Origin: Verrucomicrobiota bacterium
Lineage (GTDB): Bacteria > Verrucomicrobiota > Verrucomicrobiia > Verrucomicrobiales > Akkermansiaceae
Length of the DNA stretch: 64,000 nucleotides
NCBI GenBank assembly: GCA_017301995.1
Contig: JAFLEH010000010.1
Coordinates: 1 to 64,000 of the forward strand
Reading direction: 5' to 3'
Positions 1 through 7,885 of this stretch are shown here, in pieces (position 1 is the first letter of the stretch; each line of letters begins with the position of its first letter). The translations under genes and the position numbers were made by a program. A model generated the notes under the pieces. It did no database searches. It was not told the origin of the DNA and worked only from the letters and a program-made list of their open reading frames with translations.

Positions 1-270
1 GGCGAGCGCGCCGGCCTCGCGCTCGCGCGCCGCGGCGATGGCGGGGTCTTGCGCAGGCGGCGCGGGCTTGGTGGAAACGGACCGGCGACCTTCCGTTTCG
101 GAGCCGGATTCGAGTTCCCGGATGCGCTGTTCGAGGCGGTTGATGCGCTGTTCGTAATCGCTGCGCAAGGCGTCGAGATCTTTCCTCAGATCGGCCGCGT
201 CATTCTGTGCCGCACCGATGGCGGCGGTTCCTAACAAAATTCCCACGGTCGGCAGCAGGCGTTGCTTCAT
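1..270 (-). CDS. Exported coiled-coil protein, N-terminus only (partial)
   Basis: A minus-strand reading frame starts with ATG at 268-270 and stays open to the window edge (90 codons, C-terminus missing). It begins MKQRLLPTVGILLGTAAIGA, a plausible signal peptide cut near GAAQ. A heptad-like segment rich in Leu, Arg and Glu follows (about residues 28-55), then a Pro/Ala-rich linker. Short coiled coils just after the signal peptide are common in outer-membrane porin-like proteins of this phylum, but the part that would show this is outside the window. No Shine-Dalgarno is visible. Export is likely; function is unknown. Confidence 0.6.
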   Translation of the reverse strand, partial: MKQRLLPTVGILLGTAAIGAAQNDAADLRKDLDALRSDYEQRINRLEQRIRELESGSETEGRRSVSTKPAPPAQDPAIAAAREREAGALA

Positions 271-300
271 GCCGGAAGCGTGGCGCGGCGGGCAGCGCTG

Positions 301-2808
301 TCAAGCCGGATCAGCGGATCGGCTCACGTAGCCTTCGTCGTCGATGACGGTTCCGGCGGGGAGGGGGATGCCTTCGGGGGGGGCGGCGGGGCCTTTGATG
401 CGGAGGATTCCGCCGGGATCCCGTGTGACAAACCAGCCGGGCAGCAGTTTGCCGAAAGATCCTGGCTTGGTGCCGGTCTGCACGTCCTGCAGGTAAGGAG
501 GGCATGGCGGGTCCGGCATCGACATTGCGATGATCACGCCGTCGATGGCGAGGCAGGGGCAGTGGGTTAGGTTCGGCAATTCCAGGGGAACGATGGAGTT
601 CGGACTGAAATCGTAAAACGTGACCGCTCCGTCCGGCGGCTTGGTTTCCAACGTTTTCCGCGTTTCCGCACCGCCCACCCATGTTCCGGCGTGGCCGGTG
701 GCATGGCGCGGTATCGGGCGGGAGTTGAAAAGCGCGGCAAAGGCGTGGATTGCGGGAGGAGTGTCCGCGTCGTCGTCGATCAGCCAGAACGTCGAACGGC
801 GTTGGAGCGCGTGGATTTGGCCGATCTGATAGCCGTTGAGCCAGAGTTGGCGGCGGCGTTCGGCGGGGAACGCGTTCCAGCGGCCGGTATCGGTGTCAGG
901 TTTCCGCTGTTCCCACACCGCCGACCGGAAACGCGAGGCGTAGGCATCTCCTGCGGCCTCGTTGAGCGCCTCGCGTAGTTCGGTTAGGGTAAAGGTTTTC
1001 GGATCCAGCGGCGTGCCGAATGCCGAGCGGATGCCATAGCGGAGCGGCTTGTAGGGGAATTTCCGGAAAAACCGTCCGCGTTCGAAGGAAAAGACCGATC
1101 CCCATGCGCCATCGCACCACAGCGGGATGATCGGGTGGCCGGCCTTGCGGGCGATGAGTTCGCACCCCCGCTGCAAGCGGCTGAGCACACCGGTGCGGGT
1201 GAGTTGGCCCTCGGGGAACAGGCACATCAGATCGCCCGCGCGGAGGCCGTCGATCACGACCCGGATCGCCTCGCGCGGTTGGTCGCGGCGGATCGTGACG
1301 GTATCGAACAATTTAACGAACCAGCGGATCGCCGGTTTGGCCATGAACACCTCGTCCATCACAAACCGCACCGGCCGGCCGCAGGATGCCGAAATGAAAA
1401 ACGCGTCGGCCCAGGTTACGTGGTTGGGCAGCAGCAGCACGCCGCCGCTATCCGGCAGGCGGCCGCGGTGGACGGTGCGCATCCGATAGAGCGCGCGCAC
1501 CACCGAGAGACCCAACACGCGGGCGAAGTCGCCCGGGAGAAGGCGGATGACATACCAGGTGGCCGCGGCGCAGAACAGGCCGGCGCCTGCGATTTCAATC
1601 CGATAGATCATTCCTTCTGGAACAGCCGCAAGGCGTAGCAGGGCAGGGACCAATTCCAACATCCCGATGACAAGAATGCCGGCGAGACAATCCTGGAGAT
1701 TCACGGACGATTGGAGGTCACCCCGTTTGTCGGCCGGATAGTTGTCCTGGAGCCACGCATTGAGCGGGGCCAGAAAAATGGCGGCGGTGAACGAGAGGGC
1801 CGCGAGTGCGGCGGGCAGCATCCAACCGGTCTGCGGGATCACCGCGATGATGAGAGCCATCACGGCCATGCCGATGCCTGCCAGCGGCACGAGCCCCAGT
1901 TCGATCCTGCGCCGCTGGAGGGTGGCGGCAGCGCCGAATCCGGCGGCCATGCCGAGCGAGGCCGCCGCCATGAAACCGGAGGAAAGGGTGCCGAAACCCT
2001 CGCCGCCTCCGGTTAGAAACTTGGCGAGCTTCACCGACCAAAGATTGATGAACGCGGCGAATCCCCAGAAAAACGCCACACCTAAACCGGCCCGGCGCAG
2101 ACCCGGGCGCCGCCATAGGTCAGCTAGACCGGTGAAGTGCCCGACCAGCATCCGCGCGGTGAGTTTGCCGCCGCCTTGGGCCGGAACGCGCGGGATAATG
2201 ACGGCCATGGCCAGAGCGGGCACCGATGTTGCGGTTAGAACAAGCAACGGTCCAAGCGCGGCCCACCATGCCTGCTCCGGTTGTGAGCCGAGGGCGTGGT
2301 AGCGCTCGTCAAACAACCAGCCCGCCAGAATTTGGCCGGCCAGCATCGCGAGCATCGCGGCCATCTGTTGGATTCCGGTGGCGAAACCGAGATGTCTCGA
2401 TCCTAACAGTTCCTTGGTGATCCCGAACTTGGCCGGACTGAAAAACGCCGCCTGGGTGGCCAACGCGAAAAAGCCGCCCAAGGCCCAAGGCAGGTGGCGG
2501 GTCCACAGCGACAAACTGATCCACATCAGCGCCACCACCTGGAACAGCGCCGCCCAGAGCATCACATCGCGCTTGGAAAACCGGTCGCTCAGCCAGCCGG
2601 CCAGCGGCGCGAAGAGCACGAACGGCAGCGAAATCAGCACGGCGGCGTAGGATTCCACCGCAAGATGCACCGCCACCACGCCGCCTAACGGAATCAGGAT
2701 GAACTGCGCGACCTTGTCGTTGAACGCGTTCTGCGTCTGCTGGACGATCATGCTCCAGAAGCCCACCCAGTTGCGGCGGGGAGTGGTTTCCGGTGCGTCC
2801 GGGTCCAT
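301..2808 (-). CDS. MFS transporter-acyltransferase fusion (LplT/Aas-like) with degenerate ligase-like C-terminus
   Basis: 835 residues. About residues 1-430 are a 12-helix MFS transporter like the lysophospholipid flippase LplT. About residues 440-640 are a PlsC-type 1-acylglycerolphosphate acyltransferase with the HX4D motif (NHVTWAD) and the FPEG motif (FPEGQLTR). The family role is import of lysophospholipid and its re-acylation at the inner membrane. E. coli splits this between LplT and Aas, and Aas also carries an acyl-ACP synthetase. Here the last 170 residues keep only ligase-like phrases (LLPG, LRIKGP, TVIDDEGYV) and no full AMP-binding domain, so they look like a shrunken synthetase. 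The ATG start at 2808 is well placed. The gene runs in the same direction as glyQS, 40 bp downstream of it. Confidence 0.85.
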   Translation of the reverse strand: MDPDAPETTPRRNWVGFWSMIVQQTQNAFNDKVAQFILIPLGGVVAVHLAVESYAAVLISLPFVLFAPLAGWLSDRFSKRDVMLWAALFQVVALMWISLSLWTRHLPWALGGFFALATQAAFFSPAKFGITKELLGSRHLGFATGIQQMAAMLAMLAGQILAGWLFDERYHALGSQPEQAWWAALGPLLVLTATSVPALAMAVIIPRVPAQGGGKLTARMLVGHFTGLADLWRRPGLRRAGLGVAFFWGFAAFINLWSVKLAKFLTGGGEGFGTLSSGFMAAASLGMAAGFGAAATLQRRRIELGLVPLAGIGMAVMALIIAVIPQTGWMLPAALAALSFTAAIFLAPLNAWLQDNYPADKRGDLQSSVNLQDCLAGILVIGMLELVPALLRLAAVPEGMIYRIEIAGAGLFCAAATWYVIRLLPGDFARVLGLSVVRALYRMRTVHRGRLPDSGGVLLLPNHVTWADAFFISASCGRPVRFVMDEVFMAKPAIRWFVKLFDTVTIRRDQPREAIRVVIDGLRAGDLMCLFPEGQLTRTGVLSRLQRGCELIARKAGHPIIPLWCDGAWGSVFSFERGRFFRKFPYKPLRYGIRSAFGTPLDPKTFTLTELREALNEAAGDAYASRFRSAVWEQRKPDTDTGRWNAFPAERRRQLWLNGYQIGQIHALQRRSTFWLIDDDADTPPAIHAFAALFNSRPIPRHATGHAGTWVGGAETRKTLETKPPDGAVTFYDFSPNSIVPLELPNLTHCPCLAIDGVIIAMSMPDPPCPPYLQDVQTGTKPGSFGKLLPGWFVTRDPGGILRIKGPAAPPEGIPLPAGTVIDDEGYVSRSADPA

Positions 2809-2848
2809 GGGATCGGTGGGAGGGCGGTGGAAAACGGCCGCCGCGCGT

Positions 2849-4459
2849 TCAGCGCACGCGCTCCAGCAGCCACGGCAGCAGCGCGTCGATCGGCAGGCGT
2901 TCCTGCTCCATCGAATCGCGGTGGCGGATGGTCACGGTGTCCTTCAGTTCCTCGCCGTTTTCGCCGATGGTGTCGAAGTCCACGGTCACGCAGAACGGAG
3001 TGCCGACCTCGTCCTGGCGGCGGTAGCGGCGGCCCACGGCCCCGCCGTCGTCGTAGAACACGGTCATCCAAGGCTGGAGTTTCCTCTGGATCCCGCGGGC
3101 GATGCGGACCTGCTCCTCGTTCTTCTTGAGCAGCGGGAAAATGCCCACCTTCACCGGCGCCATGATCGGTTTGAAACGCAGCACGGTCCGGACGTCCTCC
3201 TTGCCCTTGTCGTCGGTTAGGGTTTCCTCGTCGAACGCCTCGCAGATCAGCGCCAGCACGGTGCGGTCGCAGCCGGCGGACGGCTCCACCACATGCGGAA
3301 GGAAACGCGCCTTGGTTTCCTCGTCGAAGTATTCCAACGGCTTGCCCGCGCCTTTCTGATGGACGCCGAGATCGTAGTCGGTGCGATAGGCCACGCCTTC
3401 CAACTCCTGCACGCCGAAGGGGAATTCATATTCGATGTCGTAGGTTTTCTTCGAGTAGAACGCGCGCTCGCCGTCCGGCACGTCGAGGATGTGGAGTTTC
3501 TCGCGCGGGATGCCGATTTCCTCATAGAACGAAAGCCGGGCTTCCAGCCATTCGTCGGTTAGGCGCATGCCGTCGTCCGGATGGCAGAAATACTCGATCT
3601 CCATCTGCTCGAACTCGCGTGAGCGGAAGGTGAAATTGCGCGGGTTGATCTCGTTGCGGAACGACTTTCCGATCTGCGCGATCCCGAACGGCAGCTTCAC
3701 CCGGTTCGAATCGAGCACGTTCTTGTATTGGCAGAAAATCGATTGCGCGGTTTCCGGGCGCAGATAGGCGATCTGTTCGCCGGTGGCGCCGAAGTTCGTC
3801 TGGAGCATCAGGTTGAACTGGCGGGGCGGGGTTAGAAGCGAGCCGTTTTCCGGATTGAAGTTCGTGGCTCCGACAACTTCGGCAGATTTTTCGGAATCGA
3901 TCGTTGGCTCGAACAGAAACTCGGCAGCCTGGCTTTGCGCATCCCTGAGCGATTTCAATTCGGCCGGACTGAGCAGGCCCGTGTAGTATTGCCGGGCGGT
4001 TTTCGTGGCTTTCTGGAGGCTGCGCTCCGACGAGTCCGGCACGAGCACCGCGAATTCCTTGTCGATGGCACCGATGGCCAAACCCGCCAATTTCACCCCG
4101 GAGAAATACCAGGCGTAGCCGTCCTGCGGCGGGATCTGGTCGGCCCGGAGCCGGGCTTTCGAGAGCAGGCAGTCGCACATCGGATCGGAGAACCCGCCGA
4201 CGTGTCCCGAGGCCACGAGCACCTGTTCCATGGTGAGGATGGAACCGTCCATGCCGAGCATGTCGTCGCGTTCCTGGACGGTTTTGCGCCACCAGTAATC
4301 CTTGAGGTTGCGTTTCAGTTCGGCGCCGAGCGGGCCGTAGTCCCAGCAACCGTTGAGACCGCCGTATAGCTCGCCCGCTTGGAAAATGAAGCCGCGGCGT
4401 TTGCACAGGGAGACGATTTTCTCCATGCGGACGGGATCGGTGTGGTCTTTGTTGGCCAT
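2849..4459 (-). CDS. glyQS: Glycyl-tRNA synthetase, homodimeric class II type
   Basis: 536 residues from the ATG at 4459, chosen because the family N-terminus (kinase-like sequence CKRRGFIFQAGELYGG) follows directly; the frame is open further upstream but that part is not family-like. It charges tRNA-Gly in the cytoplasm. Class II motif 2 is seen in RNEINPRNFTFRSREFEQ and motif 3 in EPSAGCDRTVLAL; the anticodon-binding domain is the last 120 residues (VGIFPLLKKNEEQ). It is longer than the roughly 460-residue Bacillus-type enzyme because of an insertion of about 80-90 residues between motifs 1 and 2. It diverges from the M42 peptidase gene across 155 bp. Confidence 0.95.
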   Translation of the reverse strand: MANKDHTDPVRMEKIVSLCKRRGFIFQAGELYGGLNGCWDYGPLGAELKRNLKDYWWRKTVQERDDMLGMDGSILTMEQVLVASGHVGGFSDPMCDCLLSKARLRADQIPPQDGYAWYFSGVKLAGLAIGAIDKEFAVLVPDSSERSLQKATKTARQYYTGLLSPAELKSLRDAQSQAAEFLFEPTIDSEKSAEVVGATNFNPENGSLLTPPRQFNLMLQTNFGATGEQIAYLRPETAQSIFCQYKNVLDSNRVKLPFGIAQIGKSFRNEINPRNFTFRSREFEQMEIEYFCHPDDGMRLTDEWLEARLSFYEEIGIPREKLHILDVPDGERAFYSKKTYDIEYEFPFGVQELEGVAYRTDYDLGVHQKGAGKPLEYFDEETKARFLPHVVEPSAGCDRTVLALICEAFDEETLTDDKGKEDVRTVLRFKPIMAPVKVGIFPLLKKNEEQVRIARGIQRKLQPWMTVFYDDGGAVGRRYRRQDEVGTPFCVTVDFDTIGENGEELKDTVTIRHRDSMEQERLPIDALLPWLLERVR

Positions 4460-4614
4460 GATGTCGGATTTGGGGTGGAGCCGGATGGAATCAGGGAAAC
4501 CCGGTTCCGGCAAGGCGGGAATGCGCCGCGGGGAAAAATCCCGTTGAGACCGCCGTCTGGGCATCACTGGCTTGCATTGTATCCCGATATCCTTCACATC
4601 CAATTCCGCACACC

Positions 4615-5895
4615 ATGGCCAAACCCCCAGCCACCAACAAGCCCCGCAAATCCGCACCCCGAGCCGCCGCCAACCCGAAGCCCTGGACCACCCGGATGCC
4701 CGATGATCAGTTCGAGCGCATGCGCTCCATCCTCGCGGCCCCCAGCCCCATCGGCATGGAGGCCTCGATGTCCACCGGCGTCATCGAACCGATGATGAAG
4801 GCATTCAAACCCGACGGCTGGGCCATCCATCGGTTCAAGGGACACGCGGGTTTGGTGCTCGACACCCATCCGGGCGACACATCCCGCCCCAGCGTGATGT
4901 TTATCGGCCACGCTGACAAGATCCGCATGCAGGTCCGCAGCCTCGCCGCGGATGGCAAGATTTGGATCAACACCGATTCCTTTCTCCCCAATGTGATCGT
5001 GGGCCATGAAGTGATCTTGTTTTGCGAAAAACCCGGACAACCGGGATGCTGGCGTCGCATTGAGGGCGGCACGGTCGAGGCCATCGGAGCGATTCATTTC
5101 AGCGAACCGAGCCAGCGCACGGGCGAAAAGGGGCTTGCCCCGGAATCCATCTATCTGGAGTTGCAGATGCACGGGGACAAACCCAAGGAACGCCTCCAGG
5201 CGCTGGGCATCAAGGCCGGCGACCCGATCATCCTCAATCGTCCCATCCGCCGCGGCTTCAGCCCGGATTCCTTTTACGGCGCCTACCTCGACAACGGCCT
5301 CGGTTGTTTCATGGTGACCGAGTTGGCCCAACTCATTTCCCGGTCCCCGTTGAAAAACCTGCGGGTTCTTTTCGCCATCGCCACCCACGAGGAGATCGGG
5401 CGCTTCGGAGCCACCGCGCTTGCCGGAGACTTCAAGCCCGACATCCTCATCGGCACGGATGTCAGTCACGACTACGATGCCGCTCCCAATCTCGCCACCC
5501 GGAAAATGCCGCCCGAAGCGATGGGCAAGGGATTCGCCCTGGCCAACGGCTCCATCACCACTCCCTATCTCAACCAACTCATCGCAGAGGCCTGTCAGGA
5601 GGCTGGCATTCCCATCCAGCACAATGTCTGTGGCCGCGATACCGGCACCGACGCGATGGGGGCCGCGCTGGCCGGATTCGATTGTGCCGCCACCAGCGTG
5701 GGCTTTCCGATCCGCAACATGCACACCATTTCCGAAACCGGCCACACCGGCGATGTGCTGGCCGCCATCCACGGAATGCTCGCCACCCTCCGCCACATGG
5801 ACGCGATGAACAAGGGAAACGGGATTACCCGCCAGGACTTCCGCAACAACCACCCGCGCCTCGATCTAACGGAAAAGCTCGAGAGCGGATGGTGA
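4615..5895 (+). CDS. M42 family metallo-aminopeptidase
   Basis: 426 residues. M42 enzymes are cytoplasmic, usually dodecameric, cobalt or zinc aminopeptidases (some annotated as endoglucanases). Metal and catalytic residues are in place: His in GHADKI, Asp in AYLDNGLGC, the Glu pair in THEEIGRFGA, Asp in GTDVSHD and the terminal His in RNMHTISETGH. A basic, Ala/Pro-rich tail of about 28 residues precedes the domain, so translation could start a little later. No Shine-Dalgarno precedes the ATG. Its stop lies 10 bp from the 3' end of the convergent tmRNA gene. Confidence 0.92.
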   Translation: MAKPPATNKPRKSAPRAAANPKPWTTRMPDDQFERMRSILAAPSPIGMEASMSTGVIEPMMKAFKPDGWAIHRFKGHAGLVLDTHPGDTSRPSVMFIGHADKIRMQVRSLAADGKIWINTDSFLPNVIVGHEVILFCEKPGQPGCWRRIEGGTVEAIGAIHFSEPSQRTGEKGLAPESIYLELQMHGDKPKERLQALGIKAGDPIILNRPIRRGFSPDSFYGAYLDNGLGCFMVTELAQLISRSPLKNLRVLFAIATHEEIGRFGATALAGDFKPDILIGTDVSHDYDAAPNLATRKMPPEAMGKGFALANGSITTPYLNQLIAEACQEAGIPIQHNVCGRDTGTDAMGAALAGFDCAATSVGFPIRNMHTISETGHTGDVLAAIHGMLATLRHMDAMNKGNGITRQDFRNNHPRLDLTEKLESGW

Positions 5896-5905
5896 AACAT
5901 GGCAG

Positions 5906-6259
5906 TGGAGGCGAGGGGAGTCGAACCCCTGTCCGAAACGCCGTCAACGCGGGCATCTACACGTTTAGCATGGGGTCTGGTGTTTCGGATCGGCTCGGCC
6001 CCCGTGCGGCGTTGTCGTTCCTAGGAGCCTGTTTGGTCTCGGCGGGGTGCCCGGTTCCCCGGCGCTCCGCCCAGCCTGTTAGGTGTCGCCCTTCCCCGTA
6101 ACAGGCGTCGGGGGTCGGACGTGACTGTCAATTAAGCAGCCAGTGCGAGCTCGTTAGAGTCTGCATTTGTTTGTTTTGAGCGGCTTTTAAGGAGGCCAGC
6201 CGATCAACCTCCACGTGCAGCCAGCGCATCAGACATCCCGTCGAAACCGGAACGCCCCC
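5906..6259 (-). ncRNA. ssrA: Transfer-messenger RNA (tmRNA)
   Basis: 354 nt on the minus strand. The 5' end begins GGGGGCGTTCCGG followed by the diagnostic GGTTTCGACGGG. The 3' end has the T-arm GGGGTTCGACTCCCC and pairs its CGCCTCC with the 5' GGGGGCG (one G-U). The tag reading frame gives ADSNELALAA then TAA, with GCA as the likely resume codon; the ALAA end is the normal degradation signal. The terminal CCA is not encoded (the next bases read CTG), so it must be added after processing. tmRNA with SmpB rescues stalled ribosomes. It is convergent with the M42 peptidase gene. Confidence 0.95.
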
Positions 6260-6324
6260 TGTGCCAGACGCAGGTAGGATGCGCGGGATGGGGATTTATT
6301 CAAGGGAAATCGCGGATTTCTGGC

Positions 6325-7641
6325 TCAGCCGCAGATTTTGCACTGCAGGATGTAAACCGCCAGTCCGCTGAAGTATCCGATGAGCGCGAGCCAACTGATC
6401 CGTTTCACGTACCAGAAGAAATGGATTTTCTCCAAACCCATGGCCGCGACGCCCGCCGCGGATCCGATGATGAGGATCGATCCGCCGGTGCCGGCCGCGT
6501 AGGCCATCAGTTGCCAGAGGAAACTGTCGGCCGGGTATTGTTCGAGGCTATACATGCCCATGGACGCGGCGACCAGCGGCACGTTGTCCACGATGGCGCT
6601 GGCGATGCCGATGATGGTCACGATCACGTCGGTGCGGCCGACGGTGCGGTCGAGCCACTGCGCGAGCGAGGTCAGGATGTGGGTGTGTTCCAGGGTGGCG
6701 ACGGAGAGCAGGATGCCGATGAAGAAAATGATCGAACTCATGTCGATCCGCATCAGGGCGTGGCCGAGGGTGAGGTGGGCTTTTTGGCTGTCTTCTTTGT
6801 CGCGGTGGATCAGCTCGCCGACCAGCCAGAGGATGCCGAGTCCGAACAGAATGCCCATGAACGGCGGCAGATGGGTTAGAGTCTTGAACACCGGCACGCA
6901 AACCAGGATGCCCAAGCCGAGGAAAAACATCACGTTGCGCTCCAGTTCGGTGGTTTTCGGCAATCCCGTATCGCCGGTCGCCGCCGGTGCGATCACTTCC
7001 CGGCCGCGGACCATCCAGCTCACCACCAGCAACGGCACCAGCAGGTTCACCACGGAAGGCAGAAACACCGATTTCATGATCGCCACCGAGGTGATCTGGC
7101 CGCCGATCCACAGCATGGTGGTGGTGACATCGCCGATGGGCGACCACGCTCCGCCCGCGTTGGCCGCGATCACGATCATGCCGGCGAAAAACAACCGGTC
7201 GGCCGGTCTATCCAACAGTTTCTTCATCAGCGAGATCATCACGATGGTGGTGGTCAGGTTGTCGAGCACCGCGCTGAGGAAAAAGGTGACGAACCCGACC
7301 AGCCACATCAGCGTGGAGAGCTTCCGCGTGCGGATCCGCGAGGTGATAACCTCAAAGCCGTTGTGCGCGTCCACCACCTCGACGATGGTCATCGCGCCCA
7401 TCAGGAAGAAAACGATCTGCGCGGTGCCGGAGAGCGATTCGTTGAGCTGGTGGGAGATCAGGTGGTGGTTGCCGGTGGAGACCGCGTAGATGGTCCAGAG
7501 CAATCCCGCACCTAACAGCGCGGAGGCGGATTTGTTGACGCCGATCGGGTGTTCCAGCGCGATGGCGGCGTAGGCGATGACGAAAATGACGATGAGGAGC
7601 GGGATCATGGATGGCGGAAAGAGGGGAGGAAGGGCGGTCAT
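6325..7641 (-). CDS. nhaD: NhaD-type Na+/H+ antiporter
   Basis: 438 residues with about 12 hydrophobic helices. It belongs to the ion transporter superfamily and resembles NhaD of marine and haloalkaline bacteria, which exchanges cytoplasmic Na+ for protons. Family-like stretches are SAVLDNLTTTIVM, NAGGAWSPIGDVTT and IASAIVDNVPLVAA; the paired DN residues in membrane segments are the expected ion-binding sites. A second Met at residue 12 (MIPLLIVIF) could be the true start. The gene is a single transcription unit between tmRNA and secDF. An antiporter of this type fits a sodium-rich habitat. Confidence 0.9.
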   Translation of the reverse strand: MTALPPLFPPSMIPLLIVIFVIAYAAIALEHPIGVNKSASALLGAGLLWTIYAVSTGNHHLISHQLNESLSGTAQIVFFLMGAMTIVEVVDAHNGFEVITSRIRTRKLSTLMWLVGFVTFFLSAVLDNLTTTIVMISLMKKLLDRPADRLFFAGMIVIAANAGGAWSPIGDVTTTMLWIGGQITSVAIMKSVFLPSVVNLLVPLLVVSWMVRGREVIAPAATGDTGLPKTTELERNVMFFLGLGILVCVPVFKTLTHLPPFMGILFGLGILWLVGELIHRDKEDSQKAHLTLGHALMRIDMSSIIFFIGILLSVATLEHTHILTSLAQWLDRTVGRTDVIVTIIGIASAIVDNVPLVAASMGMYSLEQYPADSFLWQLMAYAAGTGGSILIIGSAAGVAAMGLEKIHFFWYVKRISWLALIGYFSGLAVYILQCKICG

Positions 7642-7885
7642 CCAAGCGGGCGGCGCGGAAATATCCAGAAAAAACCGCGTGCTCGGGCCGGATCCGATTC
7701 ACCATTCGGTGCGGGCATTTTGATCAAACAAAACTCAGCGAATTCAGCGGTGCTCAGCGTTTCAGCGGTAAATCGAGCGTCCGAACCATCTCGAACTTCG
7801 GATTTCGGATTGAAACACCTACCCCCCGCGCCGGATGTCGGAAGTGATTGGCCGGTGTGAGGGGGCGGCGGACGGTTCGGTCCGT
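7642..7885. other. Intergenic spacer with short TCAGCG repeats
   Basis: No gene seen. Around 7732-7772 the short word TCAGCG recurs four times at 8-10 bp spacing within an AT-richer stretch. The spacer must hold the nhaD promoter. No convincing -35/-10 pair could be chosen. Confidence 0.5.

Noticed and set aside
1127..1638. Long plus-strand open frames opposite the MFS/acyltransferase gene
   Set aside because: They are antisense shadows in GC-rich DNA, with Arg/Ala-rich sequence and no family features. The minus-strand gene has clear domains.
4594..5853. 419-codon minus-strand frame opposite the M42 peptidase
   Set aside because: The plus frame has all metal ligands. The antisense frame is low-complexity and opposite to the codon bias.
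5304..6101. Plus-strand frame over the M42 3' end and tmRNA
   Set aside because: It crosses the tmRNA gene and the stop of the real peptidase frame, with Arg/His-rich shadow sequence.
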